From an uncultured Pelagibacteraceae bacterium (GTDB lineage Bacteria > Pseudomonadota > Alphaproteobacteria > Pelagibacterales > Pelagibacteraceae), in assembly GCA_902593445.1 (NCBI GenBank), contig CACJIJ010000005.1:1-51558 (forward strand): DNA of 51,558 nucleotides, read 5' to 3'. Within the stretch, counting starts at the first letter, position 1, and every line of letters starts with the position of its first letter. Positions 42,048 through 51,558 of the stretch are shown piece by piece. Both the position numbers and the translations under genes were made by a program. The notes below the pieces were generated by a model, which searched no databases, was not told the origin of the DNA, and worked only from the letters and a program-made list of their open reading frames with translations.

Positions 42048-43525
42048 TTCTTGAAAACTTCATTTAATAAATTTTTAAAATAAATTCTGTTTTGAAGATC
42101 ATCTTTTTTTAAAATTATATTATTCAAAATTTGATTAACATTTTCATTAGTATTATTGTCAATTTTTATATCTTTTAATTCAGCAATATTTTGGTCAAAA
42201 TTATAAGTAAAGTTAAAATCTATTTTATTTATTTTATGTCTATAATTTTTTGGAGTAACTAGAAATTTATACAATTCATTATAGTCATTAATACTTATAT
42301 TTAATTTTCCGTCTAAAACTAATTCACCATCTCTAACAAAAATTAAGCTTTCTAATAATTTAAAATCTGCAAAATCTTTCCACTCAAATTTTGTATTGTC
42401 GATATCTATTAAACCCTCTTTAATTTTTGAATTTAAATTTATATTTTTAAAATTTAAATTGTTATGAATATTGTCAGATTTAATATTTAATTTAAAATCT
42501 ATGTTTTTGTTATTTAATATTTCAGTTTTTAAAAATTGAGCAATTATTGGATTATAACCAAATAGATAATTAAAATTTATTTCAGCTAAATCGCCATCTA
42601 GATTTGCATAAAAAGGTTTAAAATTAAATTTTCCTTTTAAAGTTATGCTTGGCTCAACTCTTTTATCAAAAACATGAAATATAAAATAATTTTTTTGAAC
42701 CTCATATTCTACAGTTCGTTTTAATTTATTGTAAACAAACTCAGATTTTCCTTTTTTTTCTTGATTATTTAAATTCAATTCATTTTCAATTTGTAATTTA
42801 ATTAAATCAAGATTTAACTTTGAATATATTTCGTTTTCATTTTCACCAAAAAAAGTTTCCATTGAAAAAGGCATGTTAAAAATTTCATTTTCTGAATAAA
42901 TAAAATTTTTTAATTCTTTTGATTGATAATAATATTTAATCTTCAAAATTTTACTTATAAATAATACTTCGTCTAATAAATTTCTAAAAAAAATATTGCT
43001 ATTTTTTATTAATAAATTTCCATCTTTAAAATCTTTATTTAAGAGTTTGAGAAAAAAATTATAATTATTTTTATTCAAATTAAAATTTGCATTTTCAAAT
43101 ATTAAATCTCTAACCTTGATATTTTTTAATGAAAAAAAATTATCTAGAGATACAAAAATTTTTAAATTATTTATCTTCGATATTTCACCTTGTTCATTAT
43201 AAATAATTGATTCAACTGTTGTAAAATGAGGTTTTGGAAAAAAGTTATATTTTATATTTTGAGAAAATTTAAATTTTAAATTCAATTTAGTTTGGAGCTC
43301 ATTTTTTAACTTTTTTGAAATCTCGGTTTGATCATAAAAAGTAGGTAATAACAAGTAAGATATAAATACAACAAAAAGTGCGACAAAAGTTAAAATTATT
43401 TTATTGTTTATTAATAAATAACTAAGATTTTTTAAATTTAACTTGTTTAAATTTTTCTCTAAAAGATTATTAATAAAATTAATTATGCCTTTTAGATATT
43501 TAAGAAAAAAATTTGTTTTACTCAT
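42035..43525 (-). CDS. AsmA-like membrane-anchored protein
   Basis: A 496-residue protein from the ATG at 43525; the frame also opens at a TTG at 43534. A transmembrane helix ([20 protein letters not shown]) near residues 43-62 is followed by a periplasmic part starting [20 protein letters not shown] and [21 protein letters not shown], which are typical AsmA N-terminal repeats. AsmA/TamB relatives are thought to move phospholipids to the outer membrane. The rest is long beta-strand-like sequence very rich in Asn, Lys and Phe. It is divergent from the helicase gene. Confidence 0.8.
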   Translation of the reverse strand: MSKTNFFLKYLKGIINFINNLLEKNLNKLNLKNLSYLLINNKIILTFVALFVVFISYLLLPTFYDQTEISKKLKNELQTKLNLKFKFSQNIKYNFFPKPHFTTVESIIYNEQGEISKINNLKIFVSLDNFFSLKNIKVRDLIFENANFNLNKNNYNFFLKLLNKDFKDGNLLIKNSNIFFRNLLDEVLFISKILKIKYYYQSKELKNFIYSENEIFNMPFSMETFFGENENEIYSKLNLDLIKLQIENELNLNNQEKKGKSEFVYNKLKRTVEYEVQKNYFIFHVFDKRVEPSITLKGKFNFKPFYANLDGDLAEINFNYLFGYNPIIAQFLKTEILNNKNIDFKLNIKSDNIHNNLNFKNINLNSKIKEGLIDIDNTKFEWKDFADFKLLESLIFVRDGELVLDGKLNISINDYNELYKFLVTPKNYRHKINKIDFNFTYNFDQNIAELKDIKIDNNTNENVNQILNNIILKKDDLQNRIYFKNLLNEVFKNYAG

Positions 43526-43559
43526 AACAATCAAAAAGGTTTATAAAGTATTATTTTAA

Positions 43560-45596
43560 ATGATAAACAACGATTATTTGAAAAATTTAAATGATGCTCA
43601 AAAAGAGGCTGTTAGGTATCTAGATGGGCCTTTATTGATTGTTGCAGGAGCAGGATCAGGAAAAACTAAAGTTCTAACATCAAGAATTGCTAATATAATT
43701 GATGAAAAAAAGGCATTTCCTAATCAAATACTGGCAGTAACATTTACTAACAAAGCCGCGAAAGAAATGCAAAATAGAGTTAGTAAAATTCTTGGCTCTA
43801 CCGCGGTAGGGCTCTCTTGGCTTGGTACATTTCACTCAATCTGTGCAAAATTATTAAGAAAACATGCGTCTGCCGCAAACCTTAATTCTAACTTTACTAT
43901 TGTAGACACAGATGACCAAATAAGACTTATCAAAAATATTTGCAAAGCAGAAAATGTTGACATTAAACAATTATCACCAAGATTCATATTGACAATAATT
44001 GATCGATGGAAAAATAAAGGATTTTATCCTAACGAAGTAATTATAAACAAAAAAGATATTTACGAAAAAACAATTCTACCACTTTATAAAATTTATCAAC
44101 AAAAGTTAACCGATCTAAACTCTTGTGACTTTGGAGATCTTATTTTACATACTGTAAAAATTTTAGAGTTTAATTCTGACATCAGAGAAATATATTCAAA
44201 AAATTTCAAATATATTCTTGTTGATGAGTATCAAGATACGAATTTTATACAAAGTAAATGGCTTAATCTTTTGGCAGAAAGAAATAAAAATATTTGCTGT
44301 GTTGGAGATGATGATCAATCAATTTATAGTTGGAGGGGTGCAGAGATAAAAAATTTTTTAGAGTTCGATCAAGTTTATGAAAATACGAAAGTAATAAGAT
44401 TGGAGCAAAATTATAGATCTTCTCAAAATATTTTATCTGTAGCTTCAAATCTTATTTCTAATAACCAAAATAGAGTTGGTAAAACATTAATTACTTCAAT
44501 GGATGAAGGTGATTTGGTTAAACTAAATTGTTTTAAAAATGGTAAAGATGAAGCGGTTGGAGTTTCAGATGAAATAGAGAAAAATATCAAAAAAAAATTT
44601 TCTTTTAACAATATTGCCATTCTTGTAAGAGCTATTTTTCAAACTCGTGAATTTGAAGAAAGATTTCTTAAAATTGGTATGCCTTACAGAATATTAGGGG
44701 GTACAAAATTTTATGAAAGAGCTGAAATAAAAGACTGTGTTGCTTATTTAAGATTGATTTATCAAGAAAAAGATGATCTTGCTTTTGAAAGAATTGTTAA
44801 CAACCCAAAAAGATCTATTGGAGATAGTACTTTAAAAAATATTCATGAATATGCAAAAAAAAATAATTTAAGTTTAGAAAGAGCATCAATTAAAATGCTT
44901 GAACAAAATTTAATAAAGCCAAAACCTAAAATTGGTTTAAATTTATTTATAAATTCTTTATCTAAGTGGAGAAATGAACTAGCATTAAATAAATCAAATC
45001 ATATTAAATTATTACAAATTGTCCTAGATGAATCTGGTTATTCAGCAATGTTAAAGAATAAAAAAGATGTTGATAATGAAAATAGACTAGAAAACATTAA
45101 AGAGTTATTAAGCGCTATGAAAGAATTTGATAATTTAGAAAGTTTTTTAGAACATGTCTCACTAGCAACTTCAGTAGATCAAGAATGGGATGGTGAAAAG
45201 ATTAACATGATGACAATGCACGCAGCAAAAGGATTAGAATTTGAAGTTGTTTTTCTACCTGGTTGGGAAGAAGGTTTATTTCCTCATCAAAAATCTATTG
45301 AGGAAAAAGGACAAAGTGGCCTGGAAGAAGAAAGACGTTTAGCTTACGTGGGTATTACTAGGGCTAAGAAAAAAGCTATAATATCATTTTCAATGAACAG
45401 ATTTTATCAAGGTGACTGGATAGATAGTATGGCCTCAAGATTTATAGATGAATTACCTGAAAAACATCTCGAAAAAAATTCTTTTTTTGATGAAGAAATT
45501 AATAATGATGATGATTTTGAATTTAATCAAGATTTCGAAATTGAGGAAGGAACAAGAAGTCCTGGATGGATAAGATATCAGAAAAGAATTAAATGA
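43560..45596 (+). CDS. UvrD/PcrA/Rep-type DNA helicase
   Basis: A 678-residue superfamily 1A helicase. Walker A VAGAGSGKTKVL is at residues 28-39. Motif II is ILVDEYQDTN, motif III CVGDDDQSIYSWRGA, motif V MTMHAAKGLEFEVVFLPGWE and motif VI RRLAYVGITRAKKKA. It unwinds DNA 3' to 5' in repair and replication restart. The acidic C-terminus (EEINNDDDFEFNQDFE) ends before the pepP start, which overlaps its stop by four bases. UvrD and PcrA cannot be separated by eye. Confidence 0.95.
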   Translation: MINNDYLKNLNDAQKEAVRYLDGPLLIVAGAGSGKTKVLTSRIANIIDEKKAFPNQILAVTFTNKAAKEMQNRVSKILGSTAVGLSWLGTFHSICAKLLRKHASAANLNSNFTIVDTDDQIRLIKNICKAENVDIKQLSPRFILTIIDRWKNKGFYPNEVIINKKDIYEKTILPLYKIYQQKLTDLNSCDFGDLILHTVKILEFNSDIREIYSKNFKYILVDEYQDTNFIQSKWLNLLAERNKNICCVGDDDQSIYSWRGAEIKNFLEFDQVYENTKVIRLEQNYRSSQNILSVASNLISNNQNRVGKTLITSMDEGDLVKLNCFKNGKDEAVGVSDEIEKNIKKKFSFNNIAILVRAIFQTREFEERFLKIGMPYRILGGTKFYERAEIKDCVAYLRLIYQEKDDLAFERIVNNPKRSIGDSTLKNIHEYAKKNNLSLERASIKMLEQNLIKPKPKIGLNLFINSLSKWRNELALNKSNHIKLLQIVLDESGYSAMLKNKKDVDNENRLENIKELLSAMKEFDNLESFLEHVSLATSVDQEWDGEKINMMTMHAAKGLEFEVVFLPGWEEGLFPHQKSIEEKGQSGLEEERRLAYVGITRAKKKAIISFSMNRFYQGDWIDSMASRFIDELPEKHLEKNSFFDEEINNDDDFEFNQDFEIEEGTRSPGWIRYQKRIK

Positions 45597-47287
45597 AAAA
45601 TTACATAAAAATTTTACGCAATCAATTTAAAAAGTATGAAATTGACGGTTACGTAATTCCAAAAAATGACGATTTTTTTACAGAATATTCAAAATTAAAT
45701 AGATTAGAAGTTATTTCAAATTTTAGTGGATCAGCTGGGTTAGCTATTATCCTTAAAAATAAAAATTATTTATTTACTGATGGAAGGTATACTATTCAAA
45801 GTAAAATTGAGAGTGGAAAAAATTTTAAAATTTATGGATTTGAAAAATTAATAAATTGTAATTTATTTAAAAATTTTACACTTGGTATAGATCCAAAATT
45901 ATTTACCAATACCCAAATAAAAAATTATTTTTTAAAATACAATAAAATAAAACATATTGAAAAAAATCTAATTGATGAAATTAAAAGACAAAAAAAAAAT
46001 ACTTATATTCCATTTTTTTCTCTAGAAAAAAAAGTTGTTGGTGAAAGTGTAAATTCTAAAATAAATAAAATAGCTAATTACTTAAAAAAAAATAAATCTG
46101 ATTATATTTTTATAAGTGCACCAGAAAATGTTGCCTGGATTTTAAATATACGTGGTAGTGATGGCCCAAATAGTCCTGTTCCCAATTCAAGACTGATAGT
46201 AAGTAAATCAAAAAAAATATTACTAATAAGCAATCGAAAAAAATGTAAGCATTTATTAAAAAATAAAATTATCATGACAGACGAATTTTTAGATACAAAT
46301 GATTTACCGAAAGAAATATTAAAACTTAAAGGAAAAAATTTTATAATAGATGATAAATCTTGTTCAATATTTTACGAGAATCTAATTAAATCAAAATTCA
46401 AAATTATCGATAGAGAAGACCCAACTTATCTTTTAAAAGCAATTAAAAATAAAAGTGAAATTAAGAATATGATTAATGCTCATATCTTAGATGGAGTAGC
46501 ATTAACAAAATTTTTATATTGGATTAAAAAAATTAATAAAAAAAGAATTACAGAAGTAGAGGCTGCAAAAAAATTAGAAGTATTTAGAAAATTAAATAAA
46601 AACTTTCTTTATCCTAGTTTTGATACCATTGCAGGCTCTGGAAAAAACGGTGCTATTGTACATTACCGTGCTAAAAAAGAAAATTGCAGAATAATAAACA
46701 AAAATGATATTTTACTCTGTGACTCAGGAGGCCAATATAAATATGGGACAACTGATGTTACCAGGACAATTTGTTTTTCAAATCAAAAACAAAATATTAA
46801 AAATATTTTTACTAAAGTATTAAAAGGTCATATTGCTGTTGCTATGACTGACATCAATAAAGATGATATAGGTAAAAAAATTGATAAAAGAGCAAGAAAA
46901 TTTTTAAATAAAAGCAACTTAGATTACGCACATGGTACAGGACATGGTGTAGGTTTTTTTCTTAATGTCCATGAGGGACCACAATCAATTACAAAAATAA
47001 ATAAAATAAAAATAAGAGAAGGTATGATTTTAAGTAATGAACCTGGATATTATAAACCCAATGAGTATGGAATAAGAATTGAAAATTTAGTTTATGTTAA
47101 AAAAGTAAAGAACAAGTTGTTTTTTAAAAATCTAACAATGGCTCCAATAGAAAAAGATTTGATAAATATTAATTTATTAACAAGTCATGAGAAAAATTAT
47201 TTATTCAAATACCATTTAGAAGTTTATTCAAAAATATCTAAATATTTAAATCCAAATGAAAAAAAATGGCTAGCTAGTTTTATTTAG
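45593..47287 (+). CDS. pepP: Xaa-Pro aminopeptidase (M24, three-domain)
   Basis: A 564-residue metallopeptidase that removes the first residue before proline. Metal ligands appear in LLCDSGGQYKYGTTDVTRTICF (two Asp), GTGHGVGFFLNVHEGPQS (His and nearby His), LSNEPGYYKPNEYG and IRIENLVYV (two Glu). The N-terminal creatinase domains (LEVISNFSGSAGLAIIL, then LFTDGRYTIQ) are of the larger eukaryote-like type, so it is longer than E. coli PepP (441). It overlaps the helicase gene by four bases and the convergent ligA by 18. Confidence 0.93.
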   Translation: MKNYIKILRNQFKKYEIDGYVIPKNDDFFTEYSKLNRLEVISNFSGSAGLAIILKNKNYLFTDGRYTIQSKIESGKNFKIYGFEKLINCNLFKNFTLGIDPKLFTNTQIKNYFLKYNKIKHIEKNLIDEIKRQKKNTYIPFFSLEKKVVGESVNSKINKIANYLKKNKSDYIFISAPENVAWILNIRGSDGPNSPVPNSRLIVSKSKKILLISNRKKCKHLLKNKIIMTDEFLDTNDLPKEILKLKGKNFIIDDKSCSIFYENLIKSKFKIIDREDPTYLLKAIKNKSEIKNMINAHILDGVALTKFLYWIKKINKKRITEVEAAKKLEVFRKLNKNFLYPSFDTIAGSGKNGAIVHYRAKKENCRIINKNDILLCDSGGQYKYGTTDVTRTICFSNQKQNIKNIFTKVLKGHIAVAMTDINKDDIGKKIDKRARKFLNKSNLDYAHGTGHGVGFFLNVHEGPQSITKINKIKIREGMILSNEPGYYKPNEYGIRIENLVYVKKVKNKLFFKNLTMAPIEKDLININLLTSHEKNYLFKYHLEVYSKISKYLNPNEKKWLASFI

Positions 47288-49309
47288 CATTCTCAAAAAT
47301 TCAACTTGATTAATAACTTTTATTTTTAGCTCTTTAGCGTTGTCTACTTTCTTTTTAGTTGGTTTTTCACCAGTTATTAAATAATTTAGTTTTTTTGAAA
47401 CGCTGCTAATTGTTTTGCCGGAATTTTCTTCAATCAATGATTTAACTTCAGCTCTACTAATTCCGTTTAATTTACCAGTAACTAAAAAAGTCTTATTTTT
47501 TAATAAACCACTATCTGAATTTTGAATAGCATCTTTAATTTCTAAAACTTTTTCCAATTCATTCAAAACTTTTTTGTTAGCCTCAGTTAAAAAAAAACTT
47601 TTAATTGAATTTACTTGTGTATCTCCAATCCCATCAATATTTAACAAATCTTCAAAATGATTTTGCTTAGAGAAATTTTTAAATTTTGAAAATGAAATAA
47701 AATGTTTTGATAACAGTTTTGCATTTTCTAGTCCTATGTGCCTGATTCCTAAAGAATATATAAATCTTTCTAGTGAAATATTTTTCTTCTGATTTATGGA
47801 ATATTTTAAATTTTGAACAGATAGTTTTCCCCAACCATCTAATTTTTCGATTTTTAAATAATCTAATTTAAATATATCTTGAGGATATTTTATTAATTTT
47901 AATTTCCAAAAACTTTCAACTATTTTTTTTCCAAAACCGTCTATATTAAATGCTTCTTTTGAAACAAAATGTTTTAATTTTTCAATTGATATTTTGTTAC
48001 AATTATAATCCTCACTAGAACATCTCCTGACTGCATCAACTTTTTTTGTAAACTTATTATATTCTTTAATTGTTTCTGATCCACATGATGGACAATTTTT
48101 TGGAAATATGAATTTTTTTGAGTTTGATGATCTTTTTTGTTTATCTATAGAAAGTATATGTGGTATTACATCGCCAGCTCTCTCTATAACTGCAGTATCA
48201 CCTATTCTTATATCTTTTCGATTAATTTCATCCTCATTATGCAATGTTGCATTTGAAACTATAACACCACCAATATTAATTGGTTTTATTTTTGCAACTG
48301 GTGTTAAAGCACCAGTCCGACCTATCTGAATTTCTATATCTAAAATTTTAGAAACTGCTTTATTAGATGAAAATTTGTGTGCAATAGCCCACCTTGGAGC
48401 ATTAGCCACATTACCCAATCTTTTTTGCATTACAAAATCATTCACTTTGTAAACTATTCCATCTATATCAAAATCTATGTTAGCTCTTTTTTTTTCAATT
48501 TCTTTATAATTTTCCATCAAATTTTTTATACCTGAGGTTAAATTATTTAATGGATTTGTTTTAAATCCCCACTCATTTAATTTGTTAAGAAAATCTGATT
48601 GATTGTTAACCATAAGTCCTTTTTCATATCCAAATGTATAGGCAATAAATTTTAAAGGTATTTTTTTTGTTTCCTCTGGATTTTTTTGCCTAAGAGAACC
48701 AGATGCTGCATTCCTAGGATTAGCAAATTTCTCGCTTAAACTTTTAAAATCACTATTTTGAATAAAAATTTCTCCTCTTATATCAATTTCTTTTGGAAAA
48801 TCTTTTGATAAAATTTTCTTAGGTATATCTAAAATTGTTTTAAGATTTTCAGTAATATCTTCTCCCTCTTTACCATCCCCTCTAGAAAGACCTTTTTCAA
48901 AATTGCCATTTTTGTAGGTTAAAGAAGCAGAAATACCATCAATTTTTGGCTCAGCACTGTAAAAAATTTTAAAATTTTTGTTTATAGATAAAAAATTAAT
49001 TATTTTTTTTTCAAAATTTATTAGATCTTCTTCCGAAAAAGCATTTGCTAAAGAAAGCATTGGAGCTCTATGTAAAATTTTTTTAAAATTTTTTGAGGGT
49101 TTAAAACCTACATTTTTAGATGGTGAGAACTTTGAATCAAGATAATCATAATCATTTTCTAATTTTAAAATCTCCATTTTTAAATTATCATATTTATTAT
49201 CTGATACTAATGGACTATTTTTATCAAAGTAATATTTATTATACTTTTTAATTAGATCTATTTTAGACTTATATATTTTTTTTATATTTTTTTTTTCCAT
49301 ATCATTCAA
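47270..49309 (-). CDS. ligA: NAD-dependent DNA ligase
   Basis: A 679-residue DNA ligase. Lys122 in EPKIDG receives AMP from NAD. The OB fold and a four-cysteine zinc finger (CPSCG, then RRCSS and NCNK) are followed by helix-hairpin-helix repeats (IDGFGKKIVE, IDGIGDTQVNSI) and a BRCT domain (LLKNKTFLVTGKLNGISRAEVK). It seals nicks in replication and repair. It overlaps the upstream bamD stop by eight bases and the convergent pepP by 18. The start could also be the Met at residue 4. Confidence 0.97.
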   Translation of the reverse strand: MNDMEKKNIKKIYKSKIDLIKKYNKYYFDKNSPLVSDNKYDNLKMEILKLENDYDYLDSKFSPSKNVGFKPSKNFKKILHRAPMLSLANAFSEEDLINFEKKIINFLSINKNFKIFYSAEPKIDGISASLTYKNGNFEKGLSRGDGKEGEDITENLKTILDIPKKILSKDFPKEIDIRGEIFIQNSDFKSLSEKFANPRNAASGSLRQKNPEETKKIPLKFIAYTFGYEKGLMVNNQSDFLNKLNEWGFKTNPLNNLTSGIKNLMENYKEIEKKRANIDFDIDGIVYKVNDFVMQKRLGNVANAPRWAIAHKFSSNKAVSKILDIEIQIGRTGALTPVAKIKPINIGGVIVSNATLHNEDEINRKDIRIGDTAVIERAGDVIPHILSIDKQKRSSNSKKFIFPKNCPSCGSETIKEYNKFTKKVDAVRRCSSEDYNCNKISIEKLKHFVSKEAFNIDGFGKKIVESFWKLKLIKYPQDIFKLDYLKIEKLDGWGKLSVQNLKYSINQKKNISLERFIYSLGIRHIGLENAKLLSKHFISFSKFKNFSKQNHFEDLLNIDGIGDTQVNSIKSFFLTEANKKVLNELEKVLEIKDAIQNSDSGLLKNKTFLVTGKLNGISRAEVKSLIEENSGKTISSVSKKLNYLITGEKPTKKKVDNAKELKIKVINQVEFLRMLNKTS

Positions 49310-50144
49310 AAAGAGATTTAAATTTTCTCAAAATGATATTAGTTTTTTTATTTTTACTAAAATTTTTCTTCTTGTTTACTTCGTACATTTCATCAAAAAC
49401 AGCATATGATCTTTCATACCATTGGGATGATTGGTAATTATAGCCTAATAAATTTGCATATTTTTTAGACTCATTTTTTAATCCTAATATGTAATGAATC
49501 TCTACTAATCTGTGTAAGGCCTCTTCTGTATAAATGGTTTGATCAAACTCATCTACTACTGTTCGAAATCTATTAATTGCAGCTATCCACTTTTTTTTGT
49601 CAAAGTAATATCGACCAATGTACATTTCTTTTGAGGCAATAATATCATTGATCATATTCAATTTAAATTCTGCATCAATTGCATACTCAGTATTTGGATA
49701 TTTTTTTAGTAAATTATTAAAAGTTTTTTTTGCCATTACTATAGATTGCAAATCTTTTTTTTCATCAACTATTTGCTCATAGTAAGCTACACCTAATAGA
49801 TAATAAGCGTAGGGTAAATCTTTATGGTTAGGATAAACTCTTATAAATCTATCTAACTCTGCAACCACATCCCCGTAATAGTCTTGTTTATAATATGAGT
49901 AAGCAGCCATTAATGCTGACTTGGGTGCCCAGTCAGATTGTGGAAATAATATTTCAGCTTCATTAAATTTTTTTGCAGCATAGAGCACATCATTTGCATC
50001 TAATGCTTTCATTCCTTCTTCATAAGCTTCTATAACTTGTAGTTCTAGACTTTTTTCTTGTATTACAGATTTTTTTATTTCTTTTGATGAGCACGAAACT
50101 ACTAAAATGAAAATGATAAATAATATAATTTTCTTTAATACCAT
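49302..50144 (-). CDS. bamD: BamD, outer-membrane assembly lipoprotein
   Basis: A 280-residue lipoprotein with a lipobox (VVSC; lipidated Cys18) after MVLKKIILFIIFILVV. TPR-like repeats follow: AYEEGMKALDANDVLYAAKK, FNEAEILFPQSDWAPKSALM and YPNHKDLPYAYYLLGVAYYEQ. This matches BamD/ComL, a scaffold of the BAM complex that folds beta-barrel proteins into the outer membrane. It lies between lpxC and ligA, a common alphaproteobacterial order, and is presumably co-transcribed with lpxC. Confidence 0.93.
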   Translation of the reverse strand: MVLKKIILFIIFILVVSCSSKEIKKSVIQEKSLELQVIEAYEEGMKALDANDVLYAAKKFNEAEILFPQSDWAPKSALMAAYSYYKQDYYGDVVAELDRFIRVYPNHKDLPYAYYLLGVAYYEQIVDEKKDLQSIVMAKKTFNNLLKKYPNTEYAIDAEFKLNMINDIIASKEMYIGRYYFDKKKWIAAINRFRTVVDEFDQTIYTEEALHRLVEIHYILGLKNESKKYANLLGYNYQSSQWYERSYAVFDEMYEVNKKKNFSKNKKTNIILRKFKSLFE

Positions 50145-50191
50145 ATCAAATTTATACTTAGTTAAGTAACAATTTAAAAGTTATCTTTCTA

Positions 50192-51112
50192 TTAAGCTAT
50201 AGATTTTAACAGATTTCTATTAATTAGTGTATGGGGAAGATTTTTTTCTTTTATTTCTAGAATTGAAAAATTTTCTTTTTTCTCAAATACTTTTCTTAAT
50301 AATTTATTTGTTAAATAATGGCCACCTTGAGAACATTTTATTGATGCAACTATTCTATAACCAGAAGTATATAAATCTCCCAAGCAATCTAATATTTTAT
50401 GATTCACGAATTCTTTCTCATTCCTTAGGCCTTCGGTATTTAATATTTCTTCATCTTTAACCACTATTGCATTTTCTAAACTTCCACCTTTAGCAAGACC
50501 TTTTCTTTTAATTAATTCAATATCCTCATATAAACAATAAGTCCTTGAATTATATATATCCGACAAATCTTCCTCATAAACTTTGATTTTATTTCTTTGA
50601 TTTCCTATAATTGAATTTTTATATTTAAGCTCAAAGTCGATGTCCAAACTCAAGGTACTTGGTTTGATTGAAATAAATCTTTCACCATCTGAATAATTTA
50701 TTTCTTTATCAATTTTTATAATTTTAATTGGCGATTTGCTAATTTTTAAACCAACTGAAATAATTTTCTCAATAAAAATTTTTGCAGATCCATCTAGTAT
50801 TGGAACCTCTTCATTGTCAATTTCTATTAAAGCATTGTCGATCCCCAAACAGAACAACGCACCCATTAGATGCTCTATAGTTGAAACTTTTGCACCATAT
50901 TCATTTTGCACAGTTGTATTTAAAGCTGTATTAGAAACATTCATGAAATTTGGGAAAACTAAATTATCATTTGCTAGATCAACTCTTTTAAAAACAATTC
51001 CAAAGTTATCTTCAGCAGGTTTAATACATACATTAACATTTAGTCCACTATGTAATGCGATGCCACTAAAAGAAACAATATTTTTTAAAGTTTTTTGAGT
51101 TAAATAAGACAC
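50192..51112 (-). CDS. lpxC: LpxC, UDP-acyl-GlcNAc deacetylase of lipid A synthesis
   Basis: A 306-residue zinc deacetylase, the committed step of lipid A synthesis. His81 in STIEHLMGALFCLGIDNA is a zinc ligand. FVNHKILDCLGDLYTSGY supplies His and Asp, and QGGHYLTNKLLRK the C-terminal His. VPILDGSA is another signature. It starts with GTG at 51112 with little ribosome site. The presence of LpxC and BamD shows a Gram-negative envelope. It is 79 bases before the next upstream (partial) gene on the same strand. Confidence 0.96.
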   Translation of the reverse strand: MSYLTQKTLKNIVSFSGIALHSGLNVNVCIKPAEDNFGIVFKRVDLANDNLVFPNFMNVSNTALNTTVQNEYGAKVSTIEHLMGALFCLGIDNALIEIDNEEVPILDGSAKIFIEKIISVGLKISKSPIKIIKIDKEINYSDGERFISIKPSTLSLDIDFELKYKNSIIGNQRNKIKVYEEDLSDIYNSRTYCLYEDIELIKRKGLAKGGSLENAIVVKDEEILNTEGLRNEKEFVNHKILDCLGDLYTSGYRIVASIKCSQGGHYLTNKLLRKVFEKKENFSILEIKEKNLPHTLINRNLLKSIA

Positions 51113-51175
51113 CCGAACATTTAATTTGAATTTAAATTAATTTAAAAACAACTAATGTTACGAGAAAAAACAATT

Positions 51176-51558
51176 TTAACTAAATAGTTGAAAAAATTTC
51201 TCGAAAAAGCCCATTTTTTTTACATTTTTAGGAATTAGTTTTACTTCATTGTTATTAAAACCATTTTGAACTTTGTAAGCCATTTCAGAAATTTCCAAAT
51301 AATCATTTTTAAAAAGATTTTTAATATAATTACCGTCCAAAAACTGATTTGCACTAATTTGGTATTTTCTCAAAGTTTTTTCAATTTCAAAAATCATTTG
51401 ACTTGATAAATAAATAAATTCCAATTCTAAACAAAAATTATCTCCACTTATATTTTCCTCATATGAAGAATAATGACTCCCATTTACAAGATATCTTTTC
51501 AACAAAATATGCATAATTTTCTCATTTTGAAAATTCTCTTTAAATAAATCTTTGGCAT
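51176..51558 (-). CDS. unidentified protein, C-terminal part (cut by window edge)
   Basis: The minus-strand frame is open from the window edge to a stop at 51176, about 126 residues including AKDLFKENFQNEKI before the first Met at 51514, so the gene probably begins outside the window. I do not recognise the family. The segment is charged, with strands such as FCLELEFIYLSS and helices such as QMIFEIEKTLRKYQI, and ends in KKMGFFEKFFQLFS, an amphipathic helix like the membrane-targeting end of some cell-division proteins. An FtsA-like identity is possible from position before lpxC but is not shown by the sequence. Confidence 0.6.
   Translation of the reverse strand, partial: AKDLFKENFQNEKIMHILLKRYLVNGSHYSSYEENISGDNFCLELEFIYLSSQMIFEIEKTLRKYQISANQFLDGNYIKNLFKNDYLEISEMAYKVQNGFNNNEVKLIPKNVKKMGFFEKFFQLFS

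Overview
The window looks like a chromosomal segment of a SAR11-type marine alphaproteobacterium (Pelagibacterales). This rests on strongly AT-rich DNA, very short or overlapping gene spacing, a proteorhodopsin beside ferredoxin and ferredoxin reductase genes, TRAP transport, and protein sequences with the Lys/Asn/Ile-rich composition of that group. The taxonomic call is inference; there is no rRNA gene here.

Layout: 1-1381 (minus) holds a cut-off glycerate kinase, a GFA-type zinc protein, a VOC protein and a small unknown. 1527-3207 (plus) is a umuDC translesion operon with candidate operator sequence in front. 3218-8048 (minus) is a full urease operon, ureDABCEFG. 8135-17017 is an accessory catabolic block: a small Cys-tailed protein, a BKACE (DUF849) enzyme, an aromatic-ring flavin hydroxylase, an extradiol dioxygenase, a TRAP transporter split over two strands, a fumarylacetoacetate-hydrolase-type enzyme and a sulfatase. 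17127-18681 is a phosphoribosyltransferase convergent with GMP reductase.

18759-28691 (minus) is the most unusual part. It reads, in transcription order, ArnT-like glycosyltransferase, polyprenyl-phosphate glycosyltransferase, DUF1800, DUF1501 (Tat signal), a secreted polysaccharide-lyase-like protein, a Lys-rich CxxC exported protein, an 825-residue secreted Met/Gly/Ala-rich protein with a collagen-like Gly-Gly-Pro tail, and a secreted clan GH-A-like glycosidase. Most members are exported and genes abut or overlap, so it looks like one cell-surface or extracellular-matrix locus of unknown purpose.

28770-33394 holds dksA, two tiny membrane ORFs, a GST, ferredoxin reductase, ferredoxin, a fatty-acid desaturase with a perfect 11-bp inverted repeat at its start, and a blue-tuned (Gln) proteorhodopsin with a strong terminator. 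33603-51558 is mostly core metabolism and cell-envelope/DNA maintenance: prpE-like ligase, SMR transporter, dihydroorotase, ygfZ, tRNA-Leu(GAG), nadA-nadC, a MazG-like protein, fumC, an AsmA-like protein, a UvrD/PcrA helicase, aminopeptidase P, ligA, bamD, lpxC and a cut-off unknown protein. No insertion sequence, prophage, CRISPR array or rRNA was found. The only gene-poor stretch over 300 bases (38064-38396) carries the tRNA, its promoter and a 40-codon ORF.
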